Positions 14,747-22,252 of a stretch of 45,340 nucleotides of DNA are shown here, piece by piece. Position 1 is the first letter of the stretch. Each line of letters begins with the position of its first letter. The notes below the pieces were generated by a model. It made no database searches. It saw only the letters and a list, made by a program, of their open reading frames with translations, and was not told the origin of the DNA. The DNA lies in NCBI GenBank assembly GCA_005884945.1, contig VAYM01000115.1, positions 1 through 45,340 on the forward strand, given 5' to 3'. This DNA comes from Actinomycetota bacterium. GTDB lineage: Bacteria; Actinomycetota; Thermoleophilia; Gaiellales; Gaiellaceae. The position numbers were made by a program, and so were the translations under genes.

Positions 14747-15823
14747 CTAATCCGTCACGGCAGCCAGAAGGAGCGCGAGCATTTCTTCGGGATCGCGACG
14801 CGCCGGTGAACCGTTGATTCCGTCTCGCTTGCGCAACTCGAGTGCGCGCGGATCTGTGAGGGGCTTCAGCCGTCCCTGGCGGATGAGTTCCTCGTCGACG
14901 CCGCCGAGCCGGCCGCCGTAGGTCGTGTAGACCGGTACGCCGAGTGCGGCGGCCTCGCGGTTCATCGTTCCGCCCGCCGAGACGACGAGGTCCGCGAGCG
15001 CAATGAGGCTCTGCGCGTCGACGGCGCGGTCGGGCAGGACGATCGACGGCAGTTCCAGTCCGCGCACGTACTCCCGCTGCTCGTCGGTGCGCGGCAACAC
15101 GACCGCCTGCACCTCCTCGTGGCGCCCGAGGAAGTCGACCGTCTGCGGGAACAGCGGATTCGAGTGGCGGTGGTACAGCGAGACATCCGGCGGCGGGCGT
15201 AGCACGACGAGCACGCGCGACGGATCGAGCCCGAGGGCGTCGAGCACTGTGCGGTCTGGCTCGAAGTCCGCGAGGTAGTACTCCTCCTTCAGTCCTTCGT
15301 ACTGGAGCAGCTTCGGCGGTCGGGCCCCGTACCGGGCGAGACGTTCGGGCGGGATCGCGTCGGGCACGACCACCTTCGTCGCGGCGCGGCAGCCGAGCTG
15401 ATGCTGCAACCAGGCGAACTCGTAGTTGAGCTCGTGCGACCCGTGCGCGAGCGCGACGTCGAAGTCACGTCCGCGAGCCCAGCGTCGCAGCGCGCGCAGA
15501 CGTCTCTGGAGCGCGCGCAGCTTGCCGAGGCGCGAACGGCCGCCGTGTCGCCCGATCACGTCCGCCTCGAGCCCGTGCAGCTCGAGCAGCTGAAGAGTCT
15601 GGGCATAGTCGCGCGCCGTGATCTCGACCTCGTCGCCTCGCGCGCGCAAGATCGCGACGAGCGGGCGGAACACGAGCACGTGCGCCGACGCCGTCATGTC
15701 GATCCAGACGCGGAGCGGGCGCGTCGCGCCCGCGGAGCGTCTTGTCCGCGCAAGCGGACCACTGGAGGGGGGCTCGGGGGGGATCGGGAGGTTCCCCCCG
15801 TTACCCTGCGGATGCGCCGTCAC
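14747..15823 (-). CDS. DUF354-family protein, probable GT-B-fold glycosyltransferase
   Basis: 358 aa. The conserved core RVWIDMTASAHVLVFRPLV, VEITARDYAQTLQLLE, HGSHELNYEFAW and a C-terminal VSAGGTMNREAAALGVPVYTT match DUF354, whose fold resembles MurG/UDP-GlcNAc 2-epimerase. The donor and acceptor are unknown. GTG 15823 overlaps the asnB stop (GTGA), and the only later in-frame ATG lies inside the first strand. Residues 8-30 (GGNLPIPPEPPSSG) are a proline-rich extension encoded by the same repeat as in menG. Coupling to asnB suggests an amidated or amino-sugar-containing surface glycan; this is inference. Confidence 0.8.
   Translation of the reverse strand: MTAHPQGNGGNLPIPPEPPSSGPLARTRRSAGATRPLRVWIDMTASAHVLVFRPLVAILRARGDEVEITARDYAQTLQLLELHGLEADVIGRHGGRSRLGKLRALQRRLRALRRWARGRDFDVALAHGSHELNYEFAWLQHQLGCRAATKVVVPDAIPPERLARYGARPPKLLQYEGLKEEYYLADFEPDRTVLDALGLDPSRVLVVLRPPPDVSLYHRHSNPLFPQTVDFLGRHEEVQAVVLPRTDEQREYVRGLELPSIVLPDRAVDAQSLIALADLVVSAGGTMNREAAALGVPVYTTYGGRLGGVDEELIRQGRLKPLTDPRALELRKRDGINGSPARRDPEEMLALLLAAVTD
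15744..15799 (-). repeat. In-frame GC-rich repeat, copy B (inside the DUF354 gene)
   Basis: On the minus strand it reads GGGGGGAACCTCCCGAT and continues in C/TCC blocks, then GCGGAC about 15 nt on. It begins 24 nt after the GTG start that overlaps the previous stop, the same arrangement and reading frame as copy A at 1062-1113. Confidence 0.6.
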
Positions 15824-17703
15824 GCAGTGAGGCCTTGTAACAGTCTGTTGCTAACCATCGCGGGCTCGCGCTCGACGTGGCGCTCGTGCCAGAGCGTGAA
15901 CGCGAGCAGCCCCCATAGCTGGCGGCTCAGGTCCTCCCGGCCCGCGACGTGGTCGTCGATCAGCCGCGTCACGACCTCCGGCCGGAAGAAACCCTGGCGC
16001 CGCAACCGCTCCCGCGAGAGCGTCTCGCGCGCGAACGGCTCGAGATCGCCGCGCAGCCACGCCGCGGCCGGAATCGAGAAGCCGCGCTTCTTGCCGTGCA
16101 CGATCTCGTGCGGCAGCAACGGCTCCGCGGCCTTGCGCAGCAACACCTTCTTGGCAAGCCCGCGAACCTTGTGGCGCGCCGGCAGCGCAAGCGCGAGGTT
16201 CGTCACCGCAGTGTCGAGATACGGGACCCGCGCCTCGAGCGAATGCGCCATCGACGCGCGATCCGTCTTCACGAGGAGGTCGTCCACGAGGTACACGCCG
16301 AGGTCCACGTCCTGCAGGCGCGCGAGCTCGTCCGCCCCTTCGGTCTCTGCGTACCGCGCACGCAGCACGTCTACCGGATCGAAGGCACTGCGCCGGCCCG
16401 TCAGCTCCGCGCGCGCGTCGGCGGAGAAGATCTCCTTCCAGCCGTGGTGGCGCTCGAGCGGCGGGAGGTGCGCGGCGCGGACGAATCGCTTCGCGCGGTA
16501 GTCGAAGCTCGTCCGTGCGTCCGAGCTCGGCAGCCGCTCGACGAACGGCCGGGCGAGACGCGCAAGGCCGCCGAGACGCTGCGCGAGGAGATCCGCGGTG
16601 TACGTGTAGTACCCGCCGAAGAGCTCGTCGCCCCCTTCTCCCGAGAGCGCGACCTTCACGTCCGACGCGGCGAGCTGCGACACGAGGTAGGTCGGCAGCG
16701 CCGACGAGTCCGCGAACGGCTCGTCGAAGGCCTCCGCGAGCGCCGGCAACAAGAGTGCGGCGTCCGGCCGCAACACGAGCTCGCGATGCCGCGTCCCGTA
16801 GCGCGAAGCGACTCGGCGCGCGTCGGCGAGCTCGTCGAACGACCGCTCGGCGAATCCAATCGAGAACGTTCGCACCGGCTCCGCGCTCAACTCGGCGGCG
16901 AACGCTGCGAGGAGCGACGAGTCGACACCGCCGGACAGCAGGACTCCGACCGGAACATCGCTGACGAGATGCGCGCGGACCGAGTCACGCAGCCGTCCGC
17001 GCAGCTCCTCGACGAGCTCGGCCTCGTCGTCGTTGCGCACGTCGGCTCGCGGTGCCGGGCGCGCGAATCGCGACAGCCGGATGCGACCGTCCTCCCAGAC
17101 GAGCAGGAAGCCGGCCGGCAACTTCCTGACGTCGCGGAAGATCGACAGCGGCGCCGGAATCGAGTTGAACGCGAGGAATGCCTCGAGGGCGTCGAGGTCG
17201 ATCTCGCCGCGGCGCAGCGCGCGCAGCTCCGAGGCAAACGACAGCTCGCCGTCCTCGTCGCGGTAGTACAGCGGCTTGATCCCGAAGCGGTCGCGCGCGA
17301 GGAGGAGCCGCTCGCGTCGCGCGTCCCAGAGCGCGATCGCGAACATCCCGCGCAACCGCTCGGCGAACGCGTCTCCGACCTCCTCGTACAGATGGACGAG
17401 CACCTCGGTGTCACCGGCCGTGCGGAAGCGATGACCGGCGCGCTCGAGCTGGCGGCGGAGCTCGCGGTAGTTGTAGATCTCGCCGTTCTGGACGACGTGG
17501 ACGCTCCCGTCCTCGTTTCCGATCGGCTGGTCGCCGGTCTCGAGGTCGATGATCGAGAGGCGTCGCGCAGCGAGCGCAACGGGGCCGTCGACGTACTCGC
17601 CGAAGCTGTCCGGTCCGCGATGGACGAGCGTCGCGCTCATGGCCGCCGCACGGTCGAGGTCCGCGCGCCCGCGCGTCGTCGCGATCCCGCAGATCCCACA
17701 CAT
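15820..17703 (-). CDS. asnB: Glutamine-hydrolysing asparagine synthase AsnB
   Basis: 627 aa. The nucleophile is Cys2 in MCGICG, so the ATG at 17703 is certain and the ORF-track start at 17874 is wrong. The N-terminal Ntn glutaminase domain (LVHRGPDS, NGEIYNYRELR) is followed by the ATP-pyrophosphatase synthetase domain (LLSGGVDSSLLAA, ALSGEGGDELFGGY, KTDRASMAHSLEARVPYLD). TAGACT ends 7 nt before the ATG, and no ribosome site is seen. The last codons (MVSNRLLQGLTA) come from AT-richer DNA that shares a 14-nt core with an intergenic site at 37374. Many AsnB paralogues in glycan loci amidate sugars or peptides rather than make free asparagine, and the coupled DUF354 gene makes that possible. Confidence 0.92.
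   Translation of the reverse strand: MCGICGIATTRGRADLDRAAAMSATLVHRGPDSFGEYVDGPVALAARRLSIIDLETGDQPIGNEDGSVHVVQNGEIYNYRELRRQLERAGHRFRTAGDTEVLVHLYEEVGDAFAERLRGMFAIALWDARRERLLLARDRFGIKPLYYRDEDGELSFASELRALRRGEIDLDALEAFLAFNSIPAPLSIFRDVRKLPAGFLLVWEDGRIRLSRFARPAPRADVRNDDEAELVEELRGRLRDSVRAHLVSDVPVGVLLSGGVDSSLLAAFAAELSAEPVRTFSIGFAERSFDELADARRVASRYGTRHRELVLRPDAALLLPALAEAFDEPFADSSALPTYLVSQLAASDVKVALSGEGGDELFGGYYTYTADLLAQRLGGLARLARPFVERLPSSDARTSFDYRAKRFVRAAHLPPLERHHGWKEIFSADARAELTGRRSAFDPVDVLRARYAETEGADELARLQDVDLGVYLVDDLLVKTDRASMAHSLEARVPYLDTAVTNLALALPARHKVRGLAKKVLLRKAAEPLLPHEIVHGKKRGFSIPAAAWLRGDLEPFARETLSRERLRRQGFFRPEVVTRLIDDHVAGREDLSRQLWGLLAFTLWHERHVEREPAMVSNRLLQGLTA
15835..15856 (-). repeat. Short AT-richer dispersed motif, copy 1 (3' end of asnB)
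   Basis: The minus strand reads GCAACAGACTGTTA within this span; the site at 37374-37395 reads GCAACAAGACTGTTA. AACAG and CTGTT form an inverted repeat. Only two copies are seen, so chance is not excluded. Confidence 0.35.
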
Positions 17704-17737
17704 GCGGAGGAGTCTAGGAGCGGCGTACGCTGCCGAG
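17704..17737. promoter_or_regulatory. Back-to-back leaderless promoters of asnB and nhaP
   Basis: Only 34 nt separate the two divergent start codons. On the minus strand TAGACT (17711-17716) lies 7 nt from the asnB ATG; on the plus strand TACGCT (17726-17731) lies 6 nt from the nhaP GTG. The two hexamers are 9 bp apart, so RNA polymerase could hardly occupy both at once. Confidence 0.55.
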
Positions 17738-19266
17738 GTGCACTTCGGCACCCACGAGCAACTGATCCTCCTGGCGCTCCTCCTCGCGCTCGCGGCGATG
17801 CTGATCGTCTCGCCAATCGTCCGGGTCCCGTATCCGATCCTGCTCGTCCTCGCAGGGCTGGCGGTCAGCTTCATCCCCGGGATGCCGACACTCCAGCTCC
17901 CGCCGGATGTCGTGCTCGTCGCCGTCCTGCCGCCCCTCCTCTACTACTCGGCCTACTCGACGTCGTTACGCGATCTGCGCCAGAACGCGCGCCCGATCTC
18001 GCTGCTGGCGATCGGGCTGGTGATCGCGACGACCTGCGCCGTCGCCGTCGTCGCGCACGAGCTGATCGACAACTTCTCGTGGAGTGCCGCGTTCGTGCTC
18101 GGCGCAGTCGTCTCTCCGACCGACCCGCTCGCGGCGACGAAGATCACGCGCCGCCTCGGTGTGCCCCGTCGCATCGTCGCGGTGATCGAAGGCGAGAGCC
18201 TCGTCAACGACGGCAGCGCGCTCGTCCTGTACAAGGTCGCGGTCACGGCCGTCGTCGCGGGGACCTTCTCCGTGTGGGATGCCGGCCTGAAGTTCCTCTG
18301 GAGCGTCACCGGCGGCATCGGGATCGGGCTCGTCGTCGGCTATCTCGTCGCCGAGCTGCGACGGCGGCTCGACAGCCCCCCGCTCGAGGTGACGATCGCG
18401 CTCCTGACCGGCTACTTCGCATTCATTCCCGCGGCCGCAGCGGGCGCCTCGGGCGTGCTCGCGGTCGTCACGGCAGGCGTGTACATAGGCTGGCTCACGC
18501 CCGAGCTGACCTCGGTGCAGACCCGCCTCCAGGGCGCGGGTGTCTGGGAGATCCTCGCGTTCCTCATCAATGCCCTGCTCTTCGCGCTCGTCGGCTTGCA
18601 GCTGTCGCACATCGTGAACGCGCTGCAGGCAACGTCGAACGGCAAGCTGATCACGTACGCACTGCTCGTGACGGGAACCGTGATCGTCACGCGAATCGCA
18701 TGGATCCCCTTCAACGTCTACCTGCCACGCAAGCTGTTCCCGCGGATCCTCGAGCGCGATCCGTATCCGCCGTTCTCGTGGCCGCTCGTGATCTCGTGGA
18801 CCGGCATGCGCGGCGCAGTGTCGCTTGCCGCAGCGCTCGCGCTTCCGCTGACGACCCACGCGGGTCATTCGTTCGACGAGCGCAACCTGATCATCTTCCT
18901 CACCTTCTGCGTGATTCTCGGAACGCTCGTCCTGCAGGGCCTCACGCTGCCGGCGCTCATTCGCTCGCTGCACTTCGAGGACGACGGCAGCGCGCAGCGC
19001 GAGGAGCACAAGGCCCGAATCCACGCCGCCGATGCTGCGATCGCACGGCTCGACGAGCTCGTCGACGAAGACTGGGTCCGCGAGGACACGGCCGAACGCC
19101 TCCGCGGACTCTACGGCTTCCGGCGCAACCGGTTCTGCGCCGCGAGCTGCTCGAGGCGGAGCGTGCGGCGATCGTCGACCTGCGCCGTCGCCGGGTGATC
19201 AACGACGACGTCATGCATCGCCTCGAGCGCGACCTCGACCTCGAGGACGCCAGGCTCGATGTGTGA
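17738..19266 (+). pseudogene. Na+/H+ antiporter (CPA1/NhaP type) with a frameshift and apparent deletion near the C-terminus
   Basis: The N-terminal 450 residues are an intact twelve-helix CPA1 exchanger: PPLLYYSAY, GAVVSPTDPLAATKI with the ion-binding Asp, EGESLVNDGSALV, and WTGMRGAVSLAAALALP. After GLYGFRRNRF (about 19130) the frame ends in a nonsense tail at 19198, while the family's C-terminal cytosolic helix (LRRELLEAERAAIVDL to LERDLDLEDARLDV) continues in another frame to 19266. A single missing or extra base would explain it, but homologues as I remember them carry about 20 more residues at this junction, so an out-of-frame deletion is likelier. The transport domain could still be made and work. 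GTG 17738 is supported by TACGCT 6 nt upstream. A sequencing or assembly error is the alternative. Confidence 0.75.
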
Positions 19267-19270
19267 TTCC

Positions 19271-19315
19271 CCCTCGATCGAGGGATTGCCGTCTACCCCT
19301 TCCGGGGGACAGACT
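19271..19315. terminator. Tandem hairpins after nhaP, possible terminator
   Basis: The palindrome CCCTCGATCGAGGG (19271-19284) is followed by a second stem in which GTCT/AGAC and CCCC/GGGG pair around TTCC (19291-19314). They lie 5 nt after the nhaP stop and ahead of a small ORF, so they may end nhaP transcription or form the leader of that ORF. Confidence 0.4.
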
Positions 19316-19335
19316 GCGAGCGGGGATTCTGGGGG

Positions 19336-19455
19336 ATGGGGATGGATCCGAACACACACGCGTTCGTGCTCGCGACGGCAGCGATCACGTCGATCGCCTT
19401 CGCGATCTCGTTCATGAACGTCCTCGCGGTTGTGCTCAGCCACCTCCTCCAATAA
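19336..19455 (+). CDS. Candidate 39-aa single-helix membrane peptide
   Basis: Too short for the ORF track. ATG 19336 or 19342 opens a frame with a polar start (MGMDPNTHAF) and about 28 hydrophobic residues (VLATAAITSIAFAISFMNVL and on), ending LSHLLQ and TAA. GGGGGA precedes ATG 19342 at ribosome-site distance. It fills most of the 169-nt gap between nhaP and the convergent sugar transferase and overlaps the latter's last 20 bases. A small accessory subunit of a membrane protein would fit, but there is no family evidence and it could be a chance frame. Confidence 0.35.
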   Translation: MGMDPNTHAFVLATAAITSIAFAISFMNVLAVVLSHLLQ

Positions 19456-20116
19456 GCCCGCGGAGGAATTGGCGCAGCACGCGCCAGGCGGTTGTCACGA
19501 GCGTCCGCAGGTAGAGGCGCACCGAGCGATCGGCGATCCACTCGAGGTCGTGTGCCAGCTTCTCTGCCATCGACGTCTCGTAGCCGCGCCGCACCTGCGC
19601 GAAGCCTGTGAGCCCCGGGCGAACGACGAGCCGTTGCCAGTACGCGGGTAGGTCCACGGCGAGCTCTTCGAAGAACCGTGGACGGATCGGGCGCGGACCC
19701 ACGAGGCTCATCTCGCCGACGAGGACGTTCCAGAGCTGCGGGATCTCGTCGAGCTGCGTCGCACGGAGCCAGCCGCCGAGTCGCGTCGTCTCGGCCTTCG
19801 TGCGCCGCACGAGCTCCTCGCCGAGATACGGACCCAGCCGATCCTCCGCGCCGCGACGCAGCGTCCGGAACTTCAGCATGTCGAAGATCCGCCCGCCCCG
19901 ACCGACGCGCTCGCCGCGGTAGAAGAGCGGCCGACCGCTCGTCGTGAGGAGGACGAGCGCAATCGGCACTGTCAGCGGCAGCGTGACGAGCAGGAAGAAC
20001 GACGACAGCGTGATGTCGAGCCCACGCAGGACGGCATCGCGGCCTCGCTTGGGACTCGCCGCGGTGAGGCTCGAGAACCGCTGGATGAAGGAGTCGTCCG
20101 GCGCCCCGACGGCCAT
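19436..20116 (-). CDS. Polyprenyl-phosphate sugar-1-phosphate transferase (PglC/WcaJ catalytic type)
   Basis: 226 aa. One N-terminal membrane helix (SSFFLLVTLPLTVPIALVLL, about 34-54) precedes the conserved cytosolic core: FYRGERVGRGGRIFDMLKFRTL, LRATQLDEIPQLWNVLVGEMSLVGPRP and PGLTGFAQVRRG. The enzyme moves a sugar phosphate from a nucleotide sugar to undecaprenyl phosphate, the first membrane step of a surface glycan. It lacks the extra N-terminal helices of WbaP/WcaJ. The ORF-track start at 20872 is a shadow; ATG 20116 has TAGCAT 7 nt upstream on the minus strand. It could use the amino sugar made by the 9-12 kb genes, which is a guess from the PglF-PglE-PglC analogy. Confidence 0.9.
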   Translation of the reverse strand: MAVGAPDDSFIQRFSSLTAASPKRGRDAVLRGLDITLSSFFLLVTLPLTVPIALVLLTTSGRPLFYRGERVGRGGRIFDMLKFRTLRRGAEDRLGPYLGEELVRRTKAETTRLGGWLRATQLDEIPQLWNVLVGEMSLVGPRPIRPRFFEELAVDLPAYWQRLVVRPGLTGFAQVRRGYETSMAEKLAHDLEWIADRSVRLYLRTLVTTAWRVLRQFLRGLIGGGG

Positions 20117-20158
20117 CCGTCGGATGCTAAGGCCTGCGCGTTTGCATAATGGACGCTT
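20117..20158. promoter_or_regulatory. Divergent leaderless promoters of the sugar transferase and the LysR gene
   Basis: The minus-strand TAGCAT (plus 20124-20129) is 7 nt from ATG 20116; the plus-strand CATAAT preceded by TTTG (20145-20150) is 8 nt from ATG 20159. The region is a likely binding site for the LysR protein, though no T-N11-A box is clear. Confidence 0.5.
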
Positions 20159-21055
20159 ATGGACACGCGACAGCTTGCTGCGTTCTGCGCAGTCGTCGAG
20201 CGCAAGAGCTTCTCCCAGGCGGCGGAGCGGCTCGGCGTCACGCAGCCCGCCGTCTCGCTGCAGATCCGCTCGCTCGAGCAGCGGCTCGGGACGCAGCTCC
20301 TCGACCGTTCCGGTCGCCGCGTCGAGCCGACGGAGGCGGGGCTCCGGCTGTACGCGTCCGCGCAGAAGCTGCTCGCTCTCGAGCAACAGCTCGTCGAAGA
20401 GGTCAACGGCGACGCCGAAGGGACGCTCGCGGGAACGCTCGAGATCGGCGCCTCGACGGGACCGGGCGGGACCGTCGTGCCTGTCCTCCTGTGCGAGTTC
20501 CACGAAGCGCACCCCGACGTGCGCGTCCGCTTCTCCGTTTCCGACACGCACTCGGTGATCGCCTACGTCGCCGAGCGCGAGCTCGAGCTCGGTGTGGTCG
20601 GCGCAGCGCCGCGCCACCGCGGCGTCACGTACGAGCCGTTCTTCCGGGACGAGGTCGTGCTGGCCTGTCCGAGCGATCACCGATTCGCGGGCAAGACGGT
20701 GTCGCTCGACGATCTGCGCGGCGAGCCGTTGCTCGTGATGCAGGAAGGCGCCGGCGTCCGGCAGGTGATCGAGGAGGAGCTGCGCACCGTGGGGACGCGC
20801 CTGCGCGATCTCGGCGTGCATGTCGAGCTCGGCCTGCAAGAGTCCGTTCGCAGCGCCGTCGCAGCGGGCCACGGTGTCACGTTCATCTCGCGCACCGCGC
20901 TCGAAGCCGACCTCGCCGCCGGAACGATCGCGCTCGCACGCGTCCGCGGCTTCGATCCAGTGCGCGAGATCTACCTCGTGCGCGCGAGCGGTCGCGCCGA
21001 GACGCGCGCAGCGCGGGCGTTCGTCGAGTTCGCGCGTTCCCGCCTGCCCACGTGA
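20159..21055 (+). CDS. LysR-type transcriptional regulator
   Basis: 298 aa. The N-terminal winged helix (LAAFCAVVERKSFSQAAERLGVTQPAVSLQIRSLEQ shortened: SFSQAAERLGVTQPAVS) is complete, followed by the linker helix and a two-lobed effector domain (GTLEIGAST, LELGVVGAAP, GHGVTFISR). The effector domain resembles the CysB/CysL branch, but I would not name a ligand. It is divergent from the sugar transferase and overlaps the next gene by GTGA, so it is co-transcribed with an iron-ADH-fold enzyme. LysR genes usually regulate a divergent neighbour and themselves; here either the sugar transferase or its own operon could be the target. Confidence 0.9.
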   Translation: MDTRQLAAFCAVVERKSFSQAAERLGVTQPAVSLQIRSLEQRLGTQLLDRSGRRVEPTEAGLRLYASAQKLLALEQQLVEEVNGDAEGTLAGTLEIGASTGPGGTVVPVLLCEFHEAHPDVRVRFSVSDTHSVIAYVAERELELGVVGAAPRHRGVTYEPFFRDEVVLACPSDHRFAGKTVSLDDLRGEPLLVMQEGAGVRQVIEEELRTVGTRLRDLGVHVELGLQESVRSAVAAGHGVTFISRTALEADLAAGTIALARVRGFDPVREIYLVRASGRAETRAARAFVEFARSRLPT

Positions 21056-21978
21056 TCGTCCGCTGGGAGCTCGACGAGCTGTCCGGCGTGCTCGCGGAGA
21101 TCGGGATCGAGCGTCCGTTCCTCGTCGCGTCCCCTCGCTGGGAAGCGCCGGTCGACGTCGCGGGCCGCTGGTCCGAGATCCCGTCGCATCGTGCGCAGGT
21201 CGAGGGTGACGCTGACGGCATCCTCGCGATCGGCGGCGGCAGTGCGATCGACACGGCGAAGGCGCTGTCCGCTTCGACCGCGTTGCCGCTCGTCTCGGTT
21301 CCGACGACGTACTCCGGTGCGGAGTGGACGACCTTCTTCGGCATCCGCGACCGCGAGCGCAAGATGCGCGGCGGAGGCAGCGGCGCTCGTCCCGCAGGGA
21401 TCGTGTACGACGTCGCGCTCACGCTCGATCTGCCGCGCCACGTCACCGGTGGGACGGCGATGAATGCGCTCGCGCATTGCTGCGAGGCGCTGTACGTACA
21501 AGGCCGCGACCCGGGGGCCGACGCGGTCGCGCTCGCAGGCGCGGAGCTCATCTCCGCATCGCTGCCGCTTGTGCTCGAGAACGGGCGCGACGTCGCCGCC
21601 AGGACCGAGCTGCTGAAAGGCGCGGCCTCCGGCGGCGAGGCACTCGGTCGATCCGGTCTCGCGCTCGGTCACGCGATGGCGCAGGCAATCGGCGGCGCCT
21701 ACGGGCTCTCGCACGGCGCGCTCAACGCGGTCTGCCTCCCGCCGGCTCTCCGGTTCAACTCCGAGTTCGTGCCGCCCGGGCTGCTCGCCGGACGAGCCGC
21801 GGAACGTGCGGAGGAGCTGTCACGGCTCGCCGGTTTCACCACGCTGAGCGCGCTCGGCGTCCCGGAAGACGATCTCCCGCGCCTCGCCGAATCGATCGCT
21901 CAGCGACCGGGGGCCCGCGCGAATCCGCGCCCCGCGACGTCGGCGGACGTCGAACGCCTCCTGCGCTCGATCTGGTGA
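21052..21978 (+). CDS. Maleylacetate-reductase-like iron-type alcohol dehydrogenase family protein
   Basis: 308 aa, short for a family of about 350. The NAD site GGGSAIDTAKAL, SVPTTYSGAEWTTFFGIRD and GTAMNALAHCCEALY point to the maleylacetate reductase branch, which reduces maleylacetate to 3-oxoadipate in aromatic breakdown and needs no metal. Later the loop YGLSHGALNAVCLPPALRFN is present. The N-terminal NAD-binding lobe is trimmed by a few tens of residues. GTG 21052 overlaps the LysR stop; the ORF-track start at 20149 is a shadow. No ring-cleavage genes are nearby, so the substrate is open. A GC-rich hairpin follows the stop. Confidence 0.78.
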   Translation: MIVRWELDELSGVLAEIGIERPFLVASPRWEAPVDVAGRWSEIPSHRAQVEGDADGILAIGGGSAIDTAKALSASTALPLVSVPTTYSGAEWTTFFGIRDRERKMRGGGSGARPAGIVYDVALTLDLPRHVTGGTAMNALAHCCEALYVQGRDPGADAVALAGAELISASLPLVLENGRDVAARTELLKGAASGGEALGRSGLALGHAMAQAIGGAYGLSHGALNAVCLPPALRFNSEFVPPGLLAGRAAERAEELSRLAGFTTLSALGVPEDDLPRLAESIAQRPGARANPRPATSADVERLLRSIW

Positions 21979-21997
21979 GACCGCCGCGGACCGCGCG

Positions 21998-22031
21998 GCG
22001 CGCGAGGAGCCCGCAGCAGCTCCTCGCGCGC
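21998..22031. terminator. GC-rich hairpin after the maleylacetate-reductase-like gene
   Basis: A perfect 12-bp stem, GCGCGCGAGGAG with its complement, around a 10-nt loop, starting 20 nt after the stop. No T run follows. The rest of the 274-nt gap up to 22252 holds only the ribosome site of the next gene; I see no other gene in it. Confidence 0.6.
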
Positions 22032-22252
22032 GCGACTGACGGCTGCGCTAACCGGGCGGCGGGCTGGCGGCTCCCCGCTCCCCAGGCCCGCTCACGAACA
22101 GTCAGCTCCGTCGTACATGCCGTGCCGCACCCCCGGCACGTCGGTCGTTTCGTTCGTGTGCATGACCATGCGTTCGATCGTGCCGCTAGGTGCTGAAGGT
22201 CCGCTGAACGAAATCTGAACGGCGTGGTAGCGTCGAACGGCGGAGGACCTGA

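Noticed and set aside
19130-19140. Programmed ribosomal frameshift in nhaP
   Set aside because: No slippery heptamer or downstream pseudoknot is apparent, and the join seems to lack about 20 residues of the family, so a deletion or sequence error fits better.
15949-19266. 1105-aa plus-strand ORF
   Set aside because: Up to about 17.7 kb it is the antisense shadow of asnB (low-complexity Arg/Glu-rich). Only its last part (from about 19137) is real, as the frame-shifted end of nhaP.
6952-22079. GGCTGGCGGCTCC present at 6955 and 22064 as a repeat family
   Set aside because: A 13-base match in DNA of about 70 percent GC is likely by chance, and the flanks do not match.
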